Positions 13,927 to 22,522 are shown, counted from the first letter of the stretch. The stretch is DNA of 54,033 nt from Candidatus Kaiserbacteria bacterium (GCA_016217905.1 JACRFL010000006.1:1-54033); one strand, 5' to 3'. The notes: generated from the sequence alone by a model not told the origin. Numbers and translations are program-made.

Positions 13927-15465
13927 TCACTTTCTCACCCATTTCTGCTTTATACCCGAAGGAAAATATTCTGGATCGCCCAATGCGCGGAATACGAGCT
14001 TGAAAAGCGGGCGCCCATTGACGAATGTGGAGAGCTCACGGAATTCCGAACTTTTCTCTTTAAGCGCCGCCTTAATGGTCACTTCCATTTTTCTTATGAA
14101 GGTCTCCGAAACGGAATCGATGCCCCTCTTCTGCTCGATATTGATTTCGAGATATTGATTCTCCTTGTCATCGTACCTCGTCATAGTCTGGAATTTGCCG
14201 GTGCAATAGCGTTGTACGAAATCGCTCATCATGACATCGCGCAGGTATTCGGGATAGATCTGCAGACCATACAGTGTCGTTGCGAGATCGGAGCGCTCAT
14301 AGACATACACAAATGGAAGCTCGTAGAGCGGGACATCGAGCCGCTTCGTCTCTTTTTCAATATTGATGCCAAATTCGGCAAAGATGGCCTTCAACTCATC
14401 GTACGTGTGCACCCCGCCGCGGTCGCCGACCGCATACCGGACGAGCGGAACCGCGCTATAGCCGGTAAGTAGTATTTCCCCTTCCGGCGCTTCAAACGAA
14501 ACGAAGGCCGGATTGTACTGCGCCAGAGTCGGCGTTTTCTGTACGTCACCGAAGATGCGCGCAAAAATTTTCTTGTTCTTCATCGCGAGCCGGCGGATGA
14601 GGATCGCAGTGGGGGTCTCGAACGCCATAGCGCCGATATCGGCCGTGCCGTAGATATTGAGCGTGTCGCGATATACGTTCTTCATGTCAACCTTTTTGGC
14701 AAGATAGTCGCGGAAATGTTCGGAGAACGCTTCCGCGGCGAAGAGGAGGCGAATGTTGAGCGCTTTGAGATCGACGCCTTCGAACTCAGCCTCGTCGAGG
14801 ATGTCCTTCACGAACGGCGGATAGCCGATGATGATTGTCTGCTTGAAGGATGGCGCGAGGTCGTGAAGCGCTTTCAGGATTTCCGCCTTGTTGACTCCGG
14901 CGGGAAGTATCGACACCGGGTATGCGCGGCGGCTCGCGATATCGAACGCGCGGTACGTGAGCGTCCCGCCGATCCACACGCCCATGCCGAAACCGATAAT
15001 GACCAGCGTCGGACATGTGACTCCCGGAACATTCGCGCCATTCCCGAGGAAAAGCTCGGCGAGTATCGAATATTCTTCTTCAAGATTCGAAAGGCGCTGA
15101 AAATAGAACGGCTTCCCAGTCGAACCGGAGGTCGATGAAAAAACAGCGGGACGACCAAGTATGCCGTCCCAACAGAGGTCACTGAACTTATATTTCTTCA
15201 AATATGAGGCCTTACTGGTCACTGGAATTTTTTCAAAATCCTCACGAGAATGAATCTTTTCGGCATGTATACCGTGCTCTTTTAAGAAATTCCGATAGGC
15301 GGGAACGCGTTTCGCGACGTCATGGAAAAGGGCTAACGAATTCCGCGCGCGAAGACGCATCCATGTCGAAGATTCTGTCGTGCGGACTCGCTCCGCCATC
15401 CCGCGTGCTACCGGCTTTACAAGCACGGAAGGGGGAATGGCGGATTTTGTTTTACTCAAACTCAT
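13927..15465 (-). CDS. PaaK-like adenylate-forming enzyme (phenylacetate-CoA ligase family)
   Basis: The 512-residue protein belongs to the ANL superfamily, in the PaaK/capsule-synthesis branch. It has the phosphate loop STSGSTGKPFYFQR (about 109-122), a mid motif LLFAAEAFSEHFRDYLAKK, YGTADIGAMAF and the ATP-ribose motif in PLVRYAVGDRG. Such enzymes adenylate a carboxylic acid and may pass it to CoA or a carrier. No carrier protein is nearby. It follows the aminotransferase gene by 27 bases on the same strand, so the pair may act on one amino or keto acid. TATATA 7 bases before the ATG fits a leaderless start, though the pair may also be cotranscribed. Confidence 0.82.
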   Translation of the reverse strand: MSLSKTKSAIPPSVLVKPVARGMAERVRTTESSTWMRLRARNSLALFHDVAKRVPAYRNFLKEHGIHAEKIHSREDFEKIPVTSKASYLKKYKFSDLCWDGILGRPAVFSSTSGSTGKPFYFQRLSNLEEEYSILAELFLGNGANVPGVTCPTLVIIGFGMGVWIGGTLTYRAFDIASRRAYPVSILPAGVNKAEILKALHDLAPSFKQTIIIGYPPFVKDILDEAEFEGVDLKALNIRLLFAAEAFSEHFRDYLAKKVDMKNVYRDTLNIYGTADIGAMAFETPTAILIRRLAMKNKKIFARIFGDVQKTPTLAQYNPAFVSFEAPEGEILLTGYSAVPLVRYAVGDRGGVHTYDELKAIFAEFGINIEKETKRLDVPLYELPFVYVYERSDLATTLYGLQIYPEYLRDVMMSDFVQRYCTGKFQTMTRYDDKENQYLEINIEQKRGIDSVSETFIRKMEVTIKAALKEKSSEFRELSTFVNGRPLFKLVFRALGDPEYFPSGIKQKWVRK

Positions 15466-15492
15466 AAAGTTTTATATAACACGAATTACGTA

Positions 15493-16515
15493 TTAATGCA
15501 AGATTCCTCGCAACGCTTCCATAAAGGACACCTCGGATTCTGGGGCTGGCACCGCGATGCGCAGCGTATCTTTCAGGAGTACCTTTGCCTCGGGAACATG
15601 GCTCATCGGCTCACCGAGAGCGACGCGGATGCCCTGTGCAAAAAGCCCATCTCGAACATGCGCAGCATTCGGCACGCGCAGGAGGACGAAATTCGTCTCG
15701 GATGGGTATGCGGCGGTGACACCGGGAAGCGCACGCAAAGTTTCTATGAAGTGCTCGCGCTCGGCGATGACCATCTCGCGACGCACCTTCACCTTGTCTG
15801 CGCGCGCAAGTAACGCGAGCGCCGCCGTGGCACTCTGGTACGCAACCGGCCAGGGCAGCATGAGCTTTTCTAATTTCTTTGTGATCTCCGACGCTGCTAT
15901 CGCATAGCCTATGCGCGCGCCCGAGAGCGCAAAGGCCTTTGAGAGCGTGCGGATGATGATGAGATTCGGCAATTCAGCGAGATACGGGAGAAAGGTCGTG
16001 CCTGAGGAGAATTCAAAATAAGCTTCATCAGAGACAAGCAGCGTCTCGCTCCCGCGAGCCGCAGCGACCAGTGCCGAGATTTCTTCGCCTGTCAGCGAAC
16101 AACCGAGTGGATTATTCGGGTGACAGAGAAAGAGTGCTTTTGCAGAACCGTTCTTGAGCGCCTCTATGGTCTTCGCAAGCGGGAATACGAAACGGCCATC
16201 CTGCTCTTCGTAAGCAATAGGCACTATCTTTGCACCGACACCATCAAGGATGGATTCATAGCAGTAGAAAGTAGGCGTCGGTAAAATCGCTTTTCCACCA
16301 CCTCCAGCATACGCACGCGCAATATATTCTATCGCCGTGACCGAGCCCGGGGTCACGAGAATTTGTTCAGGCGCGACACCCGCATACTTTGCTAACGCAC
16401 TTTTCAACTCACCATAATCCGGATACGTCGAGAGCGCTTCCCTCTTTGGAGCATGCACCGCAGCAACCAGCTCATCATCGAGGAGCCAGTAGCTCTCATT
16501 CCGGTCCAGTGACAT
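15493..16515 (-). CDS. Class I/II PLP aminotransferase, histidinol-phosphate aminotransferase-like
   Basis: The protein (340 aa from the ATG) has the fold-type I features of HisC-like enzymes: N-terminal LDRNESYW, TPGSVTAIEYIARAY, CHPNNPLG (about 136), VSDEAYFEF and the PLP lysine in RTLSKAFALSGARIGYAIA (Lys near 193), plus a C-terminal TLRIAV arginine. No other histidine-biosynthesis gene is visible, so it probably transaminates another amino acid. TATCAT lies 6 bases before a GTG at 16518, so a leaderless GTG start one codon earlier is possible. The AMP-ligase gene follows directly. Confidence 0.85.
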   Translation of the reverse strand: MSLDRNESYWLLDDELVAAVHAPKREALSTYPDYGELKSALAKYAGVAPEQILVTPGSVTAIEYIARAYAGGGGKAILPTPTFYCYESILDGVGAKIVPIAYEEQDGRFVFPLAKTIEALKNGSAKALFLCHPNNPLGCSLTGEEISALVAAARGSETLLVSDEAYFEFSSGTTFLPYLAELPNLIIIRTLSKAFALSGARIGYAIAASEITKKLEKLMLPWPVAYQSATAALALLARADKVKVRREMVIAEREHFIETLRALPGVTAAYPSETNFVLLRVPNAAHVRDGLFAQGIRVALGEPMSHVPEAKVLLKDTLRIAVPAPESEVSFMEALRGILH

Positions 16516-16530
16516 CACTAAGTAATGATA

Positions 16531-16611
16531 TCACGCAGTGTAGGCCCCCAAACCACTCGTCAGGGTGGCGATGTCTTCGGCGTCAATCACATAAGTAAAT
16601 GTTTTAGCTAA
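16531..16611 (-). pseudogene. C-terminal remnant of an ApbE-like gene
   Basis: The minus strand reads FTYVIDAEDIATLTSGLGAYTA and then stops, closely matching the last residues YSIDATGIATLTSGFGAYTHP of the intact apbE at 19869. About 27 codons remain; the rest is gone. At nucleotide level the two are clearly diverged, so this is an old paralogue scrap and not a recent copy. Confidence 0.7.
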
Positions 16612-16651
16612 TCGCGATGATCTTTAATTCCCCTGGCCGAAGCATTTTTGC

Positions 16652-16657
16652 TATACT
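16652..16657 (+). promoter_or_regulatory. Candidate extended -10 of the aldolase/Nudix operon (leaderless)
   Basis: TTGCTATACT with 7 bases to the ATG at 16665. The TG one base before the hexamer is the extended -10 signature. Confidence 0.5.
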
Positions 16658-16664
16658 TGCAGTA

Positions 16665-17363
16665 ATGATGTCTGAAACGGAAGCTCGACAAAAAATGGAA
16701 GAAATCCTGCACGACCTCTGGGACAGAGGCCATGCAAATACGACTGGCGTTTCTGTCAGTATACGTCTTGATGATGGGAATATTCTTGTTGATCAGACAG
16801 GAGCGGGGTTTCGAAAATGTAGAGTAGCTGCGGGAGATTTTCTTATTATAGACCTTAATGGGAACCTCGTCCGTCCTGCACCACTTATACCCCAGAAACT
16901 CGCACCGGTTAATACAGGTGTTCATCTCGCCTATTATAAAAATCCCCTTGCACAAGCTTGCATCCACGCCCATGCACCTTATTCGCAAGTTTTTGCATGT
17001 CGTGGAGAGACAATTAACCCCTATACACTCCAATCACAAATATTGGGTGAAGTTTTATGCATCCATGCAGATGATGCAGATCTAAAAAAAGAATACCGGG
17101 AAAGGAAACCTTTTATAGAAGTGCCATCGGGATTGCATGCTCGACCGGACGTTTGGTATGTTATGCAAAAGGTTGCCGAACTCACTGCAAAAGCACTTGA
17201 ACCGCGCAACCACGAGATGGAAAAGCATGGATTGGCCATAACTCATTACCAACATGGCATATTCGTATTCGGTCGAAACCTTGATGAGGCATTTGATAAT
17301 CTTGAAAGGGTTGAGGCAAACGCGCGTACTATTATTTTTTCTCGAATGATGGGTCAAATATGA
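16665..17363 (+). CDS. Class II aldolase/adducin-family protein (MtnB/FucA-like)
   Basis: The 232-residue protein has the class II aldolase head: NTTGVSVSIRLDDGNILV, then the zinc histidines in NPLAQACIHAHAPYSQVFA (H-x-H, about 103-105), and a distal histidine in AITHYQHGIFVFG. The fold covers L-fuculose-phosphate aldolases and methylthioribulose-1-phosphate dehydratase; the substrate is not clear. The longer upstream frame is rejected because the -10 hexamer lies inside it. It overlaps the Nudix gene by ATGA, so the two are coupled. Base composition is AT-richer than the metabolic operon downstream. Confidence 0.8.
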   Translation: MMSETEARQKMEEILHDLWDRGHANTTGVSVSIRLDDGNILVDQTGAGFRKCRVAAGDFLIIDLNGNLVRPAPLIPQKLAPVNTGVHLAYYKNPLAQACIHAHAPYSQVFACRGETINPYTLQSQILGEVLCIHADDADLKKEYRERKPFIEVPSGLHARPDVWYVMQKVAELTAKALEPRNHEMEKHGLAITHYQHGIFVFGRNLDEAFDNLERVEANARTIIFSRMMGQI

Positions 17364-17758
17364 CATTGGGAGCATTTTGCGTTATCCGCGACAATAACCA
17401 CCGAGTCCTTTTATGTCATCGCCGTGACAAAGACATGTGGAATTTGCCAGGCGGAAAAGTTGAAAAAGGTGAATCACCTTGGGATGCTGCGGTCCGTGAA
17501 GCACGTGAAGAGATTGGACTTTCTGTGACTATACACTCATTGATTGGTTGTTACTTCAAACCATCAGTAAATGACCTGGTTTTTATGTTTACGGCTATAC
17601 CATCTGATAACCAATTACCCCATATAAGTGATGAAGCGGATGAGGTACGATATTTTTCACTTGATGCCCTCCCAGATACTACTGCCCCGAAACAACGAGA
17701 GCGTCTATCTCAGTGCTTCCTTCCGGATGTTTCTTGGCCCATACTGCAGATACAATAA
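17360..17758 (+). CDS. Nudix hydrolase
   Basis: The 132-residue protein carries a complete Nudix box GGKVEKGESPWDAAVREAREEIGL (about 31-54), with the metal-binding REAREE core, and ends with the typical HISDEADEVRYFSLDALPD region. Nudix enzymes cleave nucleoside diphosphates linked to another group, acting in housecleaning or in nucleotide-sugar turnover. Translation is coupled to the aldolase gene by ATGA, so the two may act in one sugar-related step. A strong bidirectional terminator follows. Confidence 0.92.
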   Translation: MTLGAFCVIRDNNHRVLLCHRRDKDMWNLPGGKVEKGESPWDAAVREAREEIGLSVTIHSLIGCYFKPSVNDLVFMFTAIPSDNQLPHISDEADEVRYFSLDALPDTTAPKQRERLSQCFLPDVSWPILQIQ

Positions 17759-17787
17759 GAGCTCGCGAAAATTTGCGAGCTCTTTAA
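17756..17787. terminator. Bidirectional terminator after the Nudix gene
   Basis: AGAGCTCGC (17758-17766) pairs with GCGAGCTCT (17776-17784) around GAAAATTT-type loop, followed by TTT on the plus strand and TTAT on the minus strand. It serves the Nudix operon and the converging nucleotidyltransferase remnant. Confidence 0.8.
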
Positions 17788-18392
17788 CAAGACGGATTTG
17801 TACAACGAAACGCACGTTCAAGTTGTTTAGGAGTGTTAATCTGGCACCATCGTTTGAATTGGCGAACTCGTACATTTTTCATGCGTGCAACGGTATGGGG
17901 TAAAGAATATTCCCCATTTCGCATTTGAACGAGATTTTGTTGGAAATAAGACATCCTCTTTTTGTAAACAGGACGGACTGATCAGTCGATTTATTCTTTA
18001 CAAGACGACAAATGCCATAGGCTGGGGCCGTTTGTATAAGACGGGTTAGATCTTTTTGGTCATATAGATCGTCCCCCATAACAACCAAAAAGCGCTGGCA
18101 CCCCACAAGAACAGGCTCTATTGAAGCAAGTGCTCCCCCCCGTACCTGTAAGATTTACCTTCTGGTATGCATACGTGATTCTTCGTCCACAAGACAATGT
18201 ACCTATTTTTTCTCGAATGGATTCTCCTTTGTATCCAAGAACAATTATACATTCAGTAACAGCTTGAGGTAAGCATGCGAGCGTTCGTTCAAGAATGCTT
18301 TTCCCATTTACTGTAACAAGTGCTTTCGGAATATCTTTCGTGAATCGATCCATCCGTAAACCACGACCTGCGGCTAATATTACTGCTTTCAT
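17784..18392 (-). pseudogene. Sugar-phosphate nucleotidyltransferase, broken by at least two frameshifts
   Basis: The start is intact: MKAVILAAGRGLRMDRFTKDIPKALVTVNGKSILER is the nucleotidyltransferase (GlmU/RfbA-type) signature loop, followed by VTECIIVLGYKGESIREK and NLTGTGG. At 18124-18145 a run of seven G residues shifts the frame; with six G it continues as ALASIEPVLVGCQRF then LVVMGDDLYDQKDLTRL. Near 17880-17895 a second shift leads into FKRWCQINTPKQLERAF, matching the usual NTP-binding C-terminal NTPEDLEKA helix. Restored length would be about 200 residues, below the usual 230-250. It is either decayed, phase-variable through the G tract, or misassembled. Confidence 0.72.
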
Positions 18393-18424
18393 TTGAATCT
18401 CCTTTTACACGACCCATGCTCAGT

Positions 18425-18649
18425 CTACCGAATAGAGAAAATACGACAAGCTTGGGGTGAGAACTTTAGACTCTCATTGTAGTACCACCCACGGAGGTCG
18501 GAGAGGTCCGACATATACCGTAGGGCCGCCGAATTGATCTGCAATGTGTCTCCGATATCTGCATATCCTCGGTACAGCTCAATGAGTAATTCCTGATCGA
18601 TCGCACCTGTTTCAAAATCACTCCGAATCTTTTGTGCGATTTTTTGCAT
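18425..18649 (-). CDS. Small protein of unknown function (74 aa)
   Basis: This frame encodes MQKIAQKIRSDFETGAIDQEL... with LIELYRGYADIGDTLQINSA, a mostly helical, acidic composition that looks coding. I do not recognise a family. It lies between two frameshifted genes and 32 bases upstream of the nucleotidyltransferase remnant, so it may itself be a fragment. No Shine-Dalgarno sequence or clear -10 stands before the ATG. Confidence 0.4.
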   Translation of the reverse strand: MQKIAQKIRSDFETGAIDQELLIELYRGYADIGDTLQINSAALRYMSDLSDLRGWYYNESLKFSPQACRIFSIR

Positions 18650-18702
18650 AGCAATGGTATTTACAACCGCTCTTTCAATTCTAAAGCGCGGACGAGGATA
18701 TA

Positions 18703-19286
18703 CTAATCCTTCGTCTCGAGGTATTCGGTAAATCCTCTTTCATCTTTCACATCTTGTCGCATAACCGCTTTATAGAAATCAGTGCTGAGGACACCGTCTC
18801 GATATCCCTTACCGTCTTTCCATAACTCTTTCAGCCGTAAGATGACAATACTCTGCTCCTGAGTAATTGTGTTGAGCTCGGTCGCATCATAGTCGCCGAC
18901 TTCTCCGCGCTTCCCGAACCACATATCAATCTTCCATTCGCCCGAGGGCTGTACCGTGCGCAAACCGACATAGTACGCACGCGGGAAATTGATACGATCT
19001 TTACGCGCGTCACGCCGCAATTCGCGATAATTATTGAATTGCACTTTCTGGATGGTCGGCATCTTGGCGAGTACTGAAAGAAGATCTCCCACTGCCCCCA
19101 GACTTGGTTCTCCCATCCACGCATGGATATCGATACGGGCATAATCATGAGACCATTCTCCACACTCCCCACGACCTCGGGCTCTGAAATCGTTCCGATG
19201 ACTGAAAGCAGGTCGAGCTCCTTCAGAATCCGCCGCGCTTCTTGCTGTAAAGACTTCGCTCGAGCTACTAGCTGTTCGTCCGTCAT
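18703..19286 (-). pseudogene. Minimal nucleotidyltransferase-fold protein with one frameshift
   Basis: The N-terminal frame (MTDEQLVARAKSLQQEARRI, then EPEVVGSVENGLMIMP) and the C-terminal frame (RIDIHAWMGEP, then GEWKIDMWFGKRGE, FYKAVMRQDVKDERGF) join after restoring one base near 19134-19136. The joint reads GLMIMPDIDIHAW, the G-S...D-x-D metal site of nucleotidyltransferase-fold proteins. Restored length is 194 residues, a family of unknown substrate. TAGAGT 6 bases before the ATG fits a leaderless start. The single missing base sits in GCCCGTATCG. Confidence 0.65.
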
Positions 19287-19342
19287 GCAATCACTCTAGC
19301 ATTTCATAGTGTTGATCGAGTTGATCTACGAGAACGAACATG

Positions 19343-19370
19343 ATATGATGAAATCATATTTAATTATAGT
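19343..19370 (+). promoter_or_regulatory. Operator and promoter of the toxin-antitoxin pair
   Basis: ATATGAT (19343-19349) and ATCATAT (19353-19359) form a palindrome with 3-base spacing, just before a TATAGT hexamer (19365-19370) that ends 6 bases from the antitoxin ATG. Ribbon-helix-helix antitoxins repress their own promoters at such palindromes. Confidence 0.55.
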
Positions 19371-19376
19371 ACTTCT

Positions 19377-19586
19377 ATGTCCACACTCTCTGTCCCCCTC
19401 ACCCCGAAGCTTGAAGAATTCATAAACGACCAGGTGAAAAGCGGTCGTGCCGCCAATAAAGCCGATGTCGTCCGGCGCGCTCTCGTCGCCTTCTCTGAAG
19501 AAGGAGCTATTCAGGATGTTCTCAAAGCGATGCGAGAACCAGCCATACGGGGCGATGTTCGAGAATTGATGAAGAAATTCCAGTAA
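19377..19586 (+). CDS. ParD-like ribbon-helix-helix antitoxin
   Basis: The 69-residue protein begins with a short beta strand (TLSVPLTPKLEEFINDQVKSGR) followed by two helices (NKADVVRRALVAFSEEG), the ribbon-helix-helix layout of ParD/RelB-type antitoxins. The C-terminal AIQDVLKAMREPAIRGD-VRELMKKF is the likely toxin-binding arm. It should dimerise on the palindrome upstream and neutralise the toxin encoded 16 bases downstream. The frame and start are well defined by the -10 hexamer 6 bases before the ATG. Confidence 0.85.
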   Translation: MSTLSVPLTPKLEEFINDQVKSGRAANKADVVRRALVAFSEEGAIQDVLKAMREPAIRGDVRELMKKFQ

Positions 19587-19602
19587 GCGATAATCGAACG
19601 TC

Positions 19603-19863
19603 ATGCTTACCATTTCTTTTAAGCCGTCCTTCCTTAGGAAGATGAATGGACTTGATGGAACACTTCGAGAAGAAGCCGTTGAGAAGATAGAACTTTTGAA
19701 AGATGTTCAGAACCACAAACTTCTTAAGGTGCACAAATTGCACGGACCGCTTTTAGGAGCCTATAGTTTCTCGGTTAACTATAAAACGCGAATTGTCTTC
19801 CACTACATTTCAAAAGATGAGGTTGCGCTTCTCACTATCGGCGACCACGCTATATACGATTAA
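19603..19863 (+). CDS. RelE/ParE-superfamily toxin
   Basis: The 86-residue protein shows the RelE/ParE (YafQ/mRNA-interferase) pattern: MLTISFKPSFLRKMNGL, EKIELLKDVQNHKLLKVHKLHGPLLGAYSFSVNYKTRIVFHY and the terminal VALLTIGDHAIYD, where the basic KTRI and the GDH-x-x-Y end correspond to active-site positions. It would inhibit translation by cleaving mRNA at the ribosome or, if ParE-like, block gyrase. Its antitoxin precedes it. The apbE gene converges on it with only 5 bases between. Confidence 0.87.
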   Translation: MLTISFKPSFLRKMNGLDGTLREEAVEKIELLKDVQNHKLLKVHKLHGPLLGAYSFSVNYKTRIVFHYISKDEVALLTIGDHAIYD

Positions 19864-19868
19864 GAAAT

Positions 19869-20612
19869 TCAAGGGTGCGTGTACGCCCCGAAGCCGCTCG
19901 TCAGGGTCGCAATACCGGTGGCGTCGATAGAGTACCCCTCGAAGCCGGGGAGCTGCTCGATGAATTCGATACCCTTCTTCCCCATCGCGAAGGCAGCCGT
20001 GGCGAAGCGGTCGGCCTCGAGCACGTCGGGACCGATGACGGTGATGCTCACGATCTCGCGCAGCTCTTCCTCGGGCTTATGAGGATTGTAGATATGATTG
20101 CCGCGAATATAGGAGCCCGAGGTCGCGATACCTTTCCCGCGCGGATACACGACCTCCACAATCTCGTGGATGTTGAAAGGATTGCGGATACCGACGCTCC
20201 ACTCTTCGCCTTTCGCGTTCTTCCCGCCCATCGCGATATCGCCGCCGGCGTTTACGAAATAATTTTCGTACCCCGCATTGCGTACGAGCGCGGCAGTATT
20301 GCGGATCGCCCAGCCCTTCACGATACCGGAGGGGTCGAATCGGCCATCCGGACGGCAGACATCGAAGTAGCCTCTTGTCTCTTCCTTCGTCTTCTCGGCG
20401 ATTTGAAAAACCTCTTGCATTTCTTCGCTTGCCGCAGCGCTCGATAACTCGCCCCGATTGATGCGCGAGATCTCGCTTTCCTCCTTGTACGTGCTAAAAC
20501 GTTCGTCAACCGCGACCAGATATGCGAAGGCCGTTTCACGCGCCTTCTGCACACCCTCGCCGACGATCTCAATCTCAATCGGCATGCCCATGATAAGCCG
20601 CGTTTCCTTCAT
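19869..20612 (-). CDS. apbE: FAD:protein FMN transferase (ApbE)
   Basis: ApbE attaches FMN through a phosphoester bond to a Thr in S/T-G-A-T motifs of partner proteins. The protein has METRLIMGMP-type start (MKETRLIMGMPIEIEIVG), FDPSGIVKGWAIRN (about 92-105), NAGGDIAMGG, and GIATSGSYIRGNHIYNP, then IDATGIATLTSGFGAY. I take the ATG at 20612, where homology begins and AGGAG lies 7 bases upstream; an ATG at 20651 would add 13 residues. The obvious client is the FMN-binding protein encoded at 28485-29114, which has an SGAT motif. At 247 residues without a lipobox it should act in the cytoplasm or membrane face, unlike periplasmic ApbE lipoproteins. Confidence 0.9.
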   Translation of the reverse strand: MKETRLIMGMPIEIEIVGEGVQKARETAFAYLVAVDERFSTYKEESEISRINRGELSSAAASEEMQEVFQIAEKTKEETRGYFDVCRPDGRFDPSGIVKGWAIRNTAALVRNAGYENYFVNAGGDIAMGGKNAKGEEWSVGIRNPFNIHEIVEVVYPRGKGIATSGSYIRGNHIYNPHKPEEELREIVSITVIGPDVLEADRFATAAFAMGKKGIEFIEQLPGFEGYSIDATGIATLTSGFGAYTHP

Positions 20613-20679
20613 AACTATGCTCCTATAGTACTCCCCATGCGGCACTTCCATTTCATATCACCTGTTCTAGAATGTAGGC

Positions 20680-21217
20680 ATGAATACGTACACCATTCAG
20701 CAATCGTCGTTTACCCATTTCTTCACCCTCGGACACACGAAGCGCCCCTTTCTGGATCCTCGTCCGCCTGTATCTCGGCTACGAGTGGCTCATGGCCGGA
20801 TGGGACAAGGTGGTGAATCCCGTATGGTTCGGCAACGACGCGGGCGCCGCAGTGCAGGGATTCGTCCAGGGCGCGCTCTCTAAGACCGCCGGTGCGCATC
20901 CGGACGTGCAGATGTGGTACGCGTCGTTCCTCCAGAACGCGGTGCTCCCGAATGCCACCGTCTGGGCGAACGCCGTCGCGGTCGGCGAGGTACTCGTCGG
21001 ACTCGGGCTCATCGTCGGACTCTTCACCGGCGCCGCGGCATTCTTCGGATTCTTTATGAATATCAACTATCTGCTCGCAGGCACCGTGAGCGCGAACCCT
21101 GTCCTTCTTCTGCTCGCGCTCGGCCTCATGAGCGCGAGACGCGTCGCTGGTCATTGGGGCCTCGACCGCTATGCGCGGCCATTCCTCGAGCAGAAGTTTT
21201 ACTCGCGCAGACTCTGA
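20680..21217 (+). pseudogene. DoxX-family membrane protein with one frameshift
   Basis: The first frame starts MNTYTIQQSSFTHFF; the rest, PSDTRSAPFWILVRLYLGY-EWLMAGWDKVVNP onward, lies in the next frame. Joining them removes one C from the CCC at 20733-20738 and restores the DoxX opening (F-S-D-T-R-S-A-P-x-W). The body has four membrane helices (about residues 20-160) with AVAVGEVLVGLGLIVGLFTG and the typical NPVLLLLALGL. DoxX proteins are quinol- or redox-linked membrane proteins. TAGAAT 6 bases before the ATG suggests a leaderless start. With the frame as written the product is 67 residues, unless internal ATG 20792 is used. Confidence 0.75.
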
Positions 21218-21223
21218 TATATT
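21218..21223 (+). promoter_or_regulatory. Candidate -10 element of the glycerate kinase operon (leaderless)
   Basis: TATATT with 6 bases to the ATG at 21230; no Shine-Dalgarno sequence. Confidence 0.45.
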
Positions 21224-21229
21224 GAGCGA

Positions 21230-22522
21230 ATGCGGCGGACGATACAAAACTTTGACGCGCTTGCGACGAGTGCGCTCCGCCTCGACGCGCTCGAGATTGC
21301 GGAGGCCGGGTACGCGGCTATCGACATCGGAAACGCTCTTCCCCGCGCGCTGTGCGTCGAAGACGGCGCACTCCGCCTCGGCGGGCGAACCTTCCCGCTT
21401 GTCGGGCGGCGCGTCTTTTTCGTCGGCGTCGGCAAATGCGCCTTCGCGGCCGCGAAGGCGGTCAAGGCGATTCTCGGCAATGCGCTTGAAAGCGGCATCG
21501 CGTTTGACGTGTCGTCGGCGGACATTCCTGAACTGGCGAAAATCGAGGCCTATATCGGCACGCATCCGCTACCGAGCGAGGCGAACGAGCGTGCGACGAG
21601 GCGCGTCATAGAGTTCCTTTCCGGCCGCACCAAGGATGACCTCGTCATCGTGCTCATTTCAGGCGGCGGCTCGGCTCTTCTGTGCCTCCCTCCCGCAACC
21701 ATGACCTGTGTCGACGATGGCGCGCTTTGGAGCGCGCTTACCGCGCGCGGCGCCTCTATTCAAGACATCAACACGGTGCGCAAGCATACTTCCCGCGCGC
21801 GCGGCGGCGGCCTCGCCGCCGCTGCGTATCCCGCCGAAATCGTGTCATGCATCATTTCCGACGTACCCGGGGACGACATCGGATATATCGCCTCCGGCCC
21901 GACCGCGCTCGACACCTCGACTATTGCCGACGCACGAGCAATCCTCGCGCGCTACGGCGTCGCCTCCGCTTCAAATGTCGAATGCATTGAGACTCCGAAA
22001 GATCCGAAGTATTTTGAACGCGTGACCAACATCCTGCTCCTTTCGAGCCGCGACGCGCTCGCCGCGATGAAAGAAGAGGCCGAACGAAGGGGATACGCGG
22101 CCGTCGTCGAGAATGACCGCGTTACCGGAGAAGCGCGCGATATCGGACGTGCAATCGCGACGAAGATCCATGATTCCCCCGCGAAAACCGCGCTTCTCTA
22201 CGCCGGCGAGAGCACCGTTACGATAAGCGCTTCCGCCGGCAACGGCGGGCGCAACCAGGAGCTCGCGCTCGCGGCGCTTCCCGAGCTGCATACCGACGAG
22301 CTCGTACTTTCGTTTGCGTCTGACGGACACGACAACACCGACCACGCGGGAGCAATTGCGGATGTGAACTCGTTCGCTCATGCGCAAGAAAAAAATCTTT
22401 CACCGACGGAATTTCTCGACGAACATCGCTCATATGATTTCTTCTTGAAGACCGGCGACGCGCTTCTCACCGGGTATACTGGTTCCAATGTGTCCGACCT
22501 TATTATCGCAATGAAACAATGA
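21230..22522 (+). CDS. Glycerate 2-kinase (DUF4147/MOFRL type)
   Basis: The 430-residue protein matches the MOFRL-type glycerate kinase family: RVFFVGVGKCAFAAAKAV (about 63-80), THPLPSEANERAT, LISGGGSALLCLPPATM, INTVRKHTSRARGGGLAAAAYPA, DVPGDDIGYIASGPTALD and the C-terminal AGNGGRNQELALAAL with ASDGHDNTDHAGA. It phosphorylates D-glycerate, giving 2-phosphoglycerate in most characterised prokaryotic members. That product is the substrate of the enolase encoded two genes on. ATGA overlap with the PEP synthase gene shows operon coupling. Confidence 0.9.
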   Translation: MRRTIQNFDALATSALRLDALEIAEAGYAAIDIGNALPRALCVEDGALRLGGRTFPLVGRRVFFVGVGKCAFAAAKAVKAILGNALESGIAFDVSSADIPELAKIEAYIGTHPLPSEANERATRRVIEFLSGRTKDDLVIVLISGGGSALLCLPPATMTCVDDGALWSALTARGASIQDINTVRKHTSRARGGGLAAAAYPAEIVSCIISDVPGDDIGYIASGPTALDTSTIADARAILARYGVASASNVECIETPKDPKYFERVTNILLLSSRDALAAMKEEAERRGYAAVVENDRVTGEARDIGRAIATKIHDSPAKTALLYAGESTVTISASAGNGGRNQELALAALPELHTDELVLSFASDGHDNTDHAGAIADVNSFAHAQEKNLSPTEFLDEHRSYDFFLKTGDALLTGYTGSNVSDLIIAMKQ

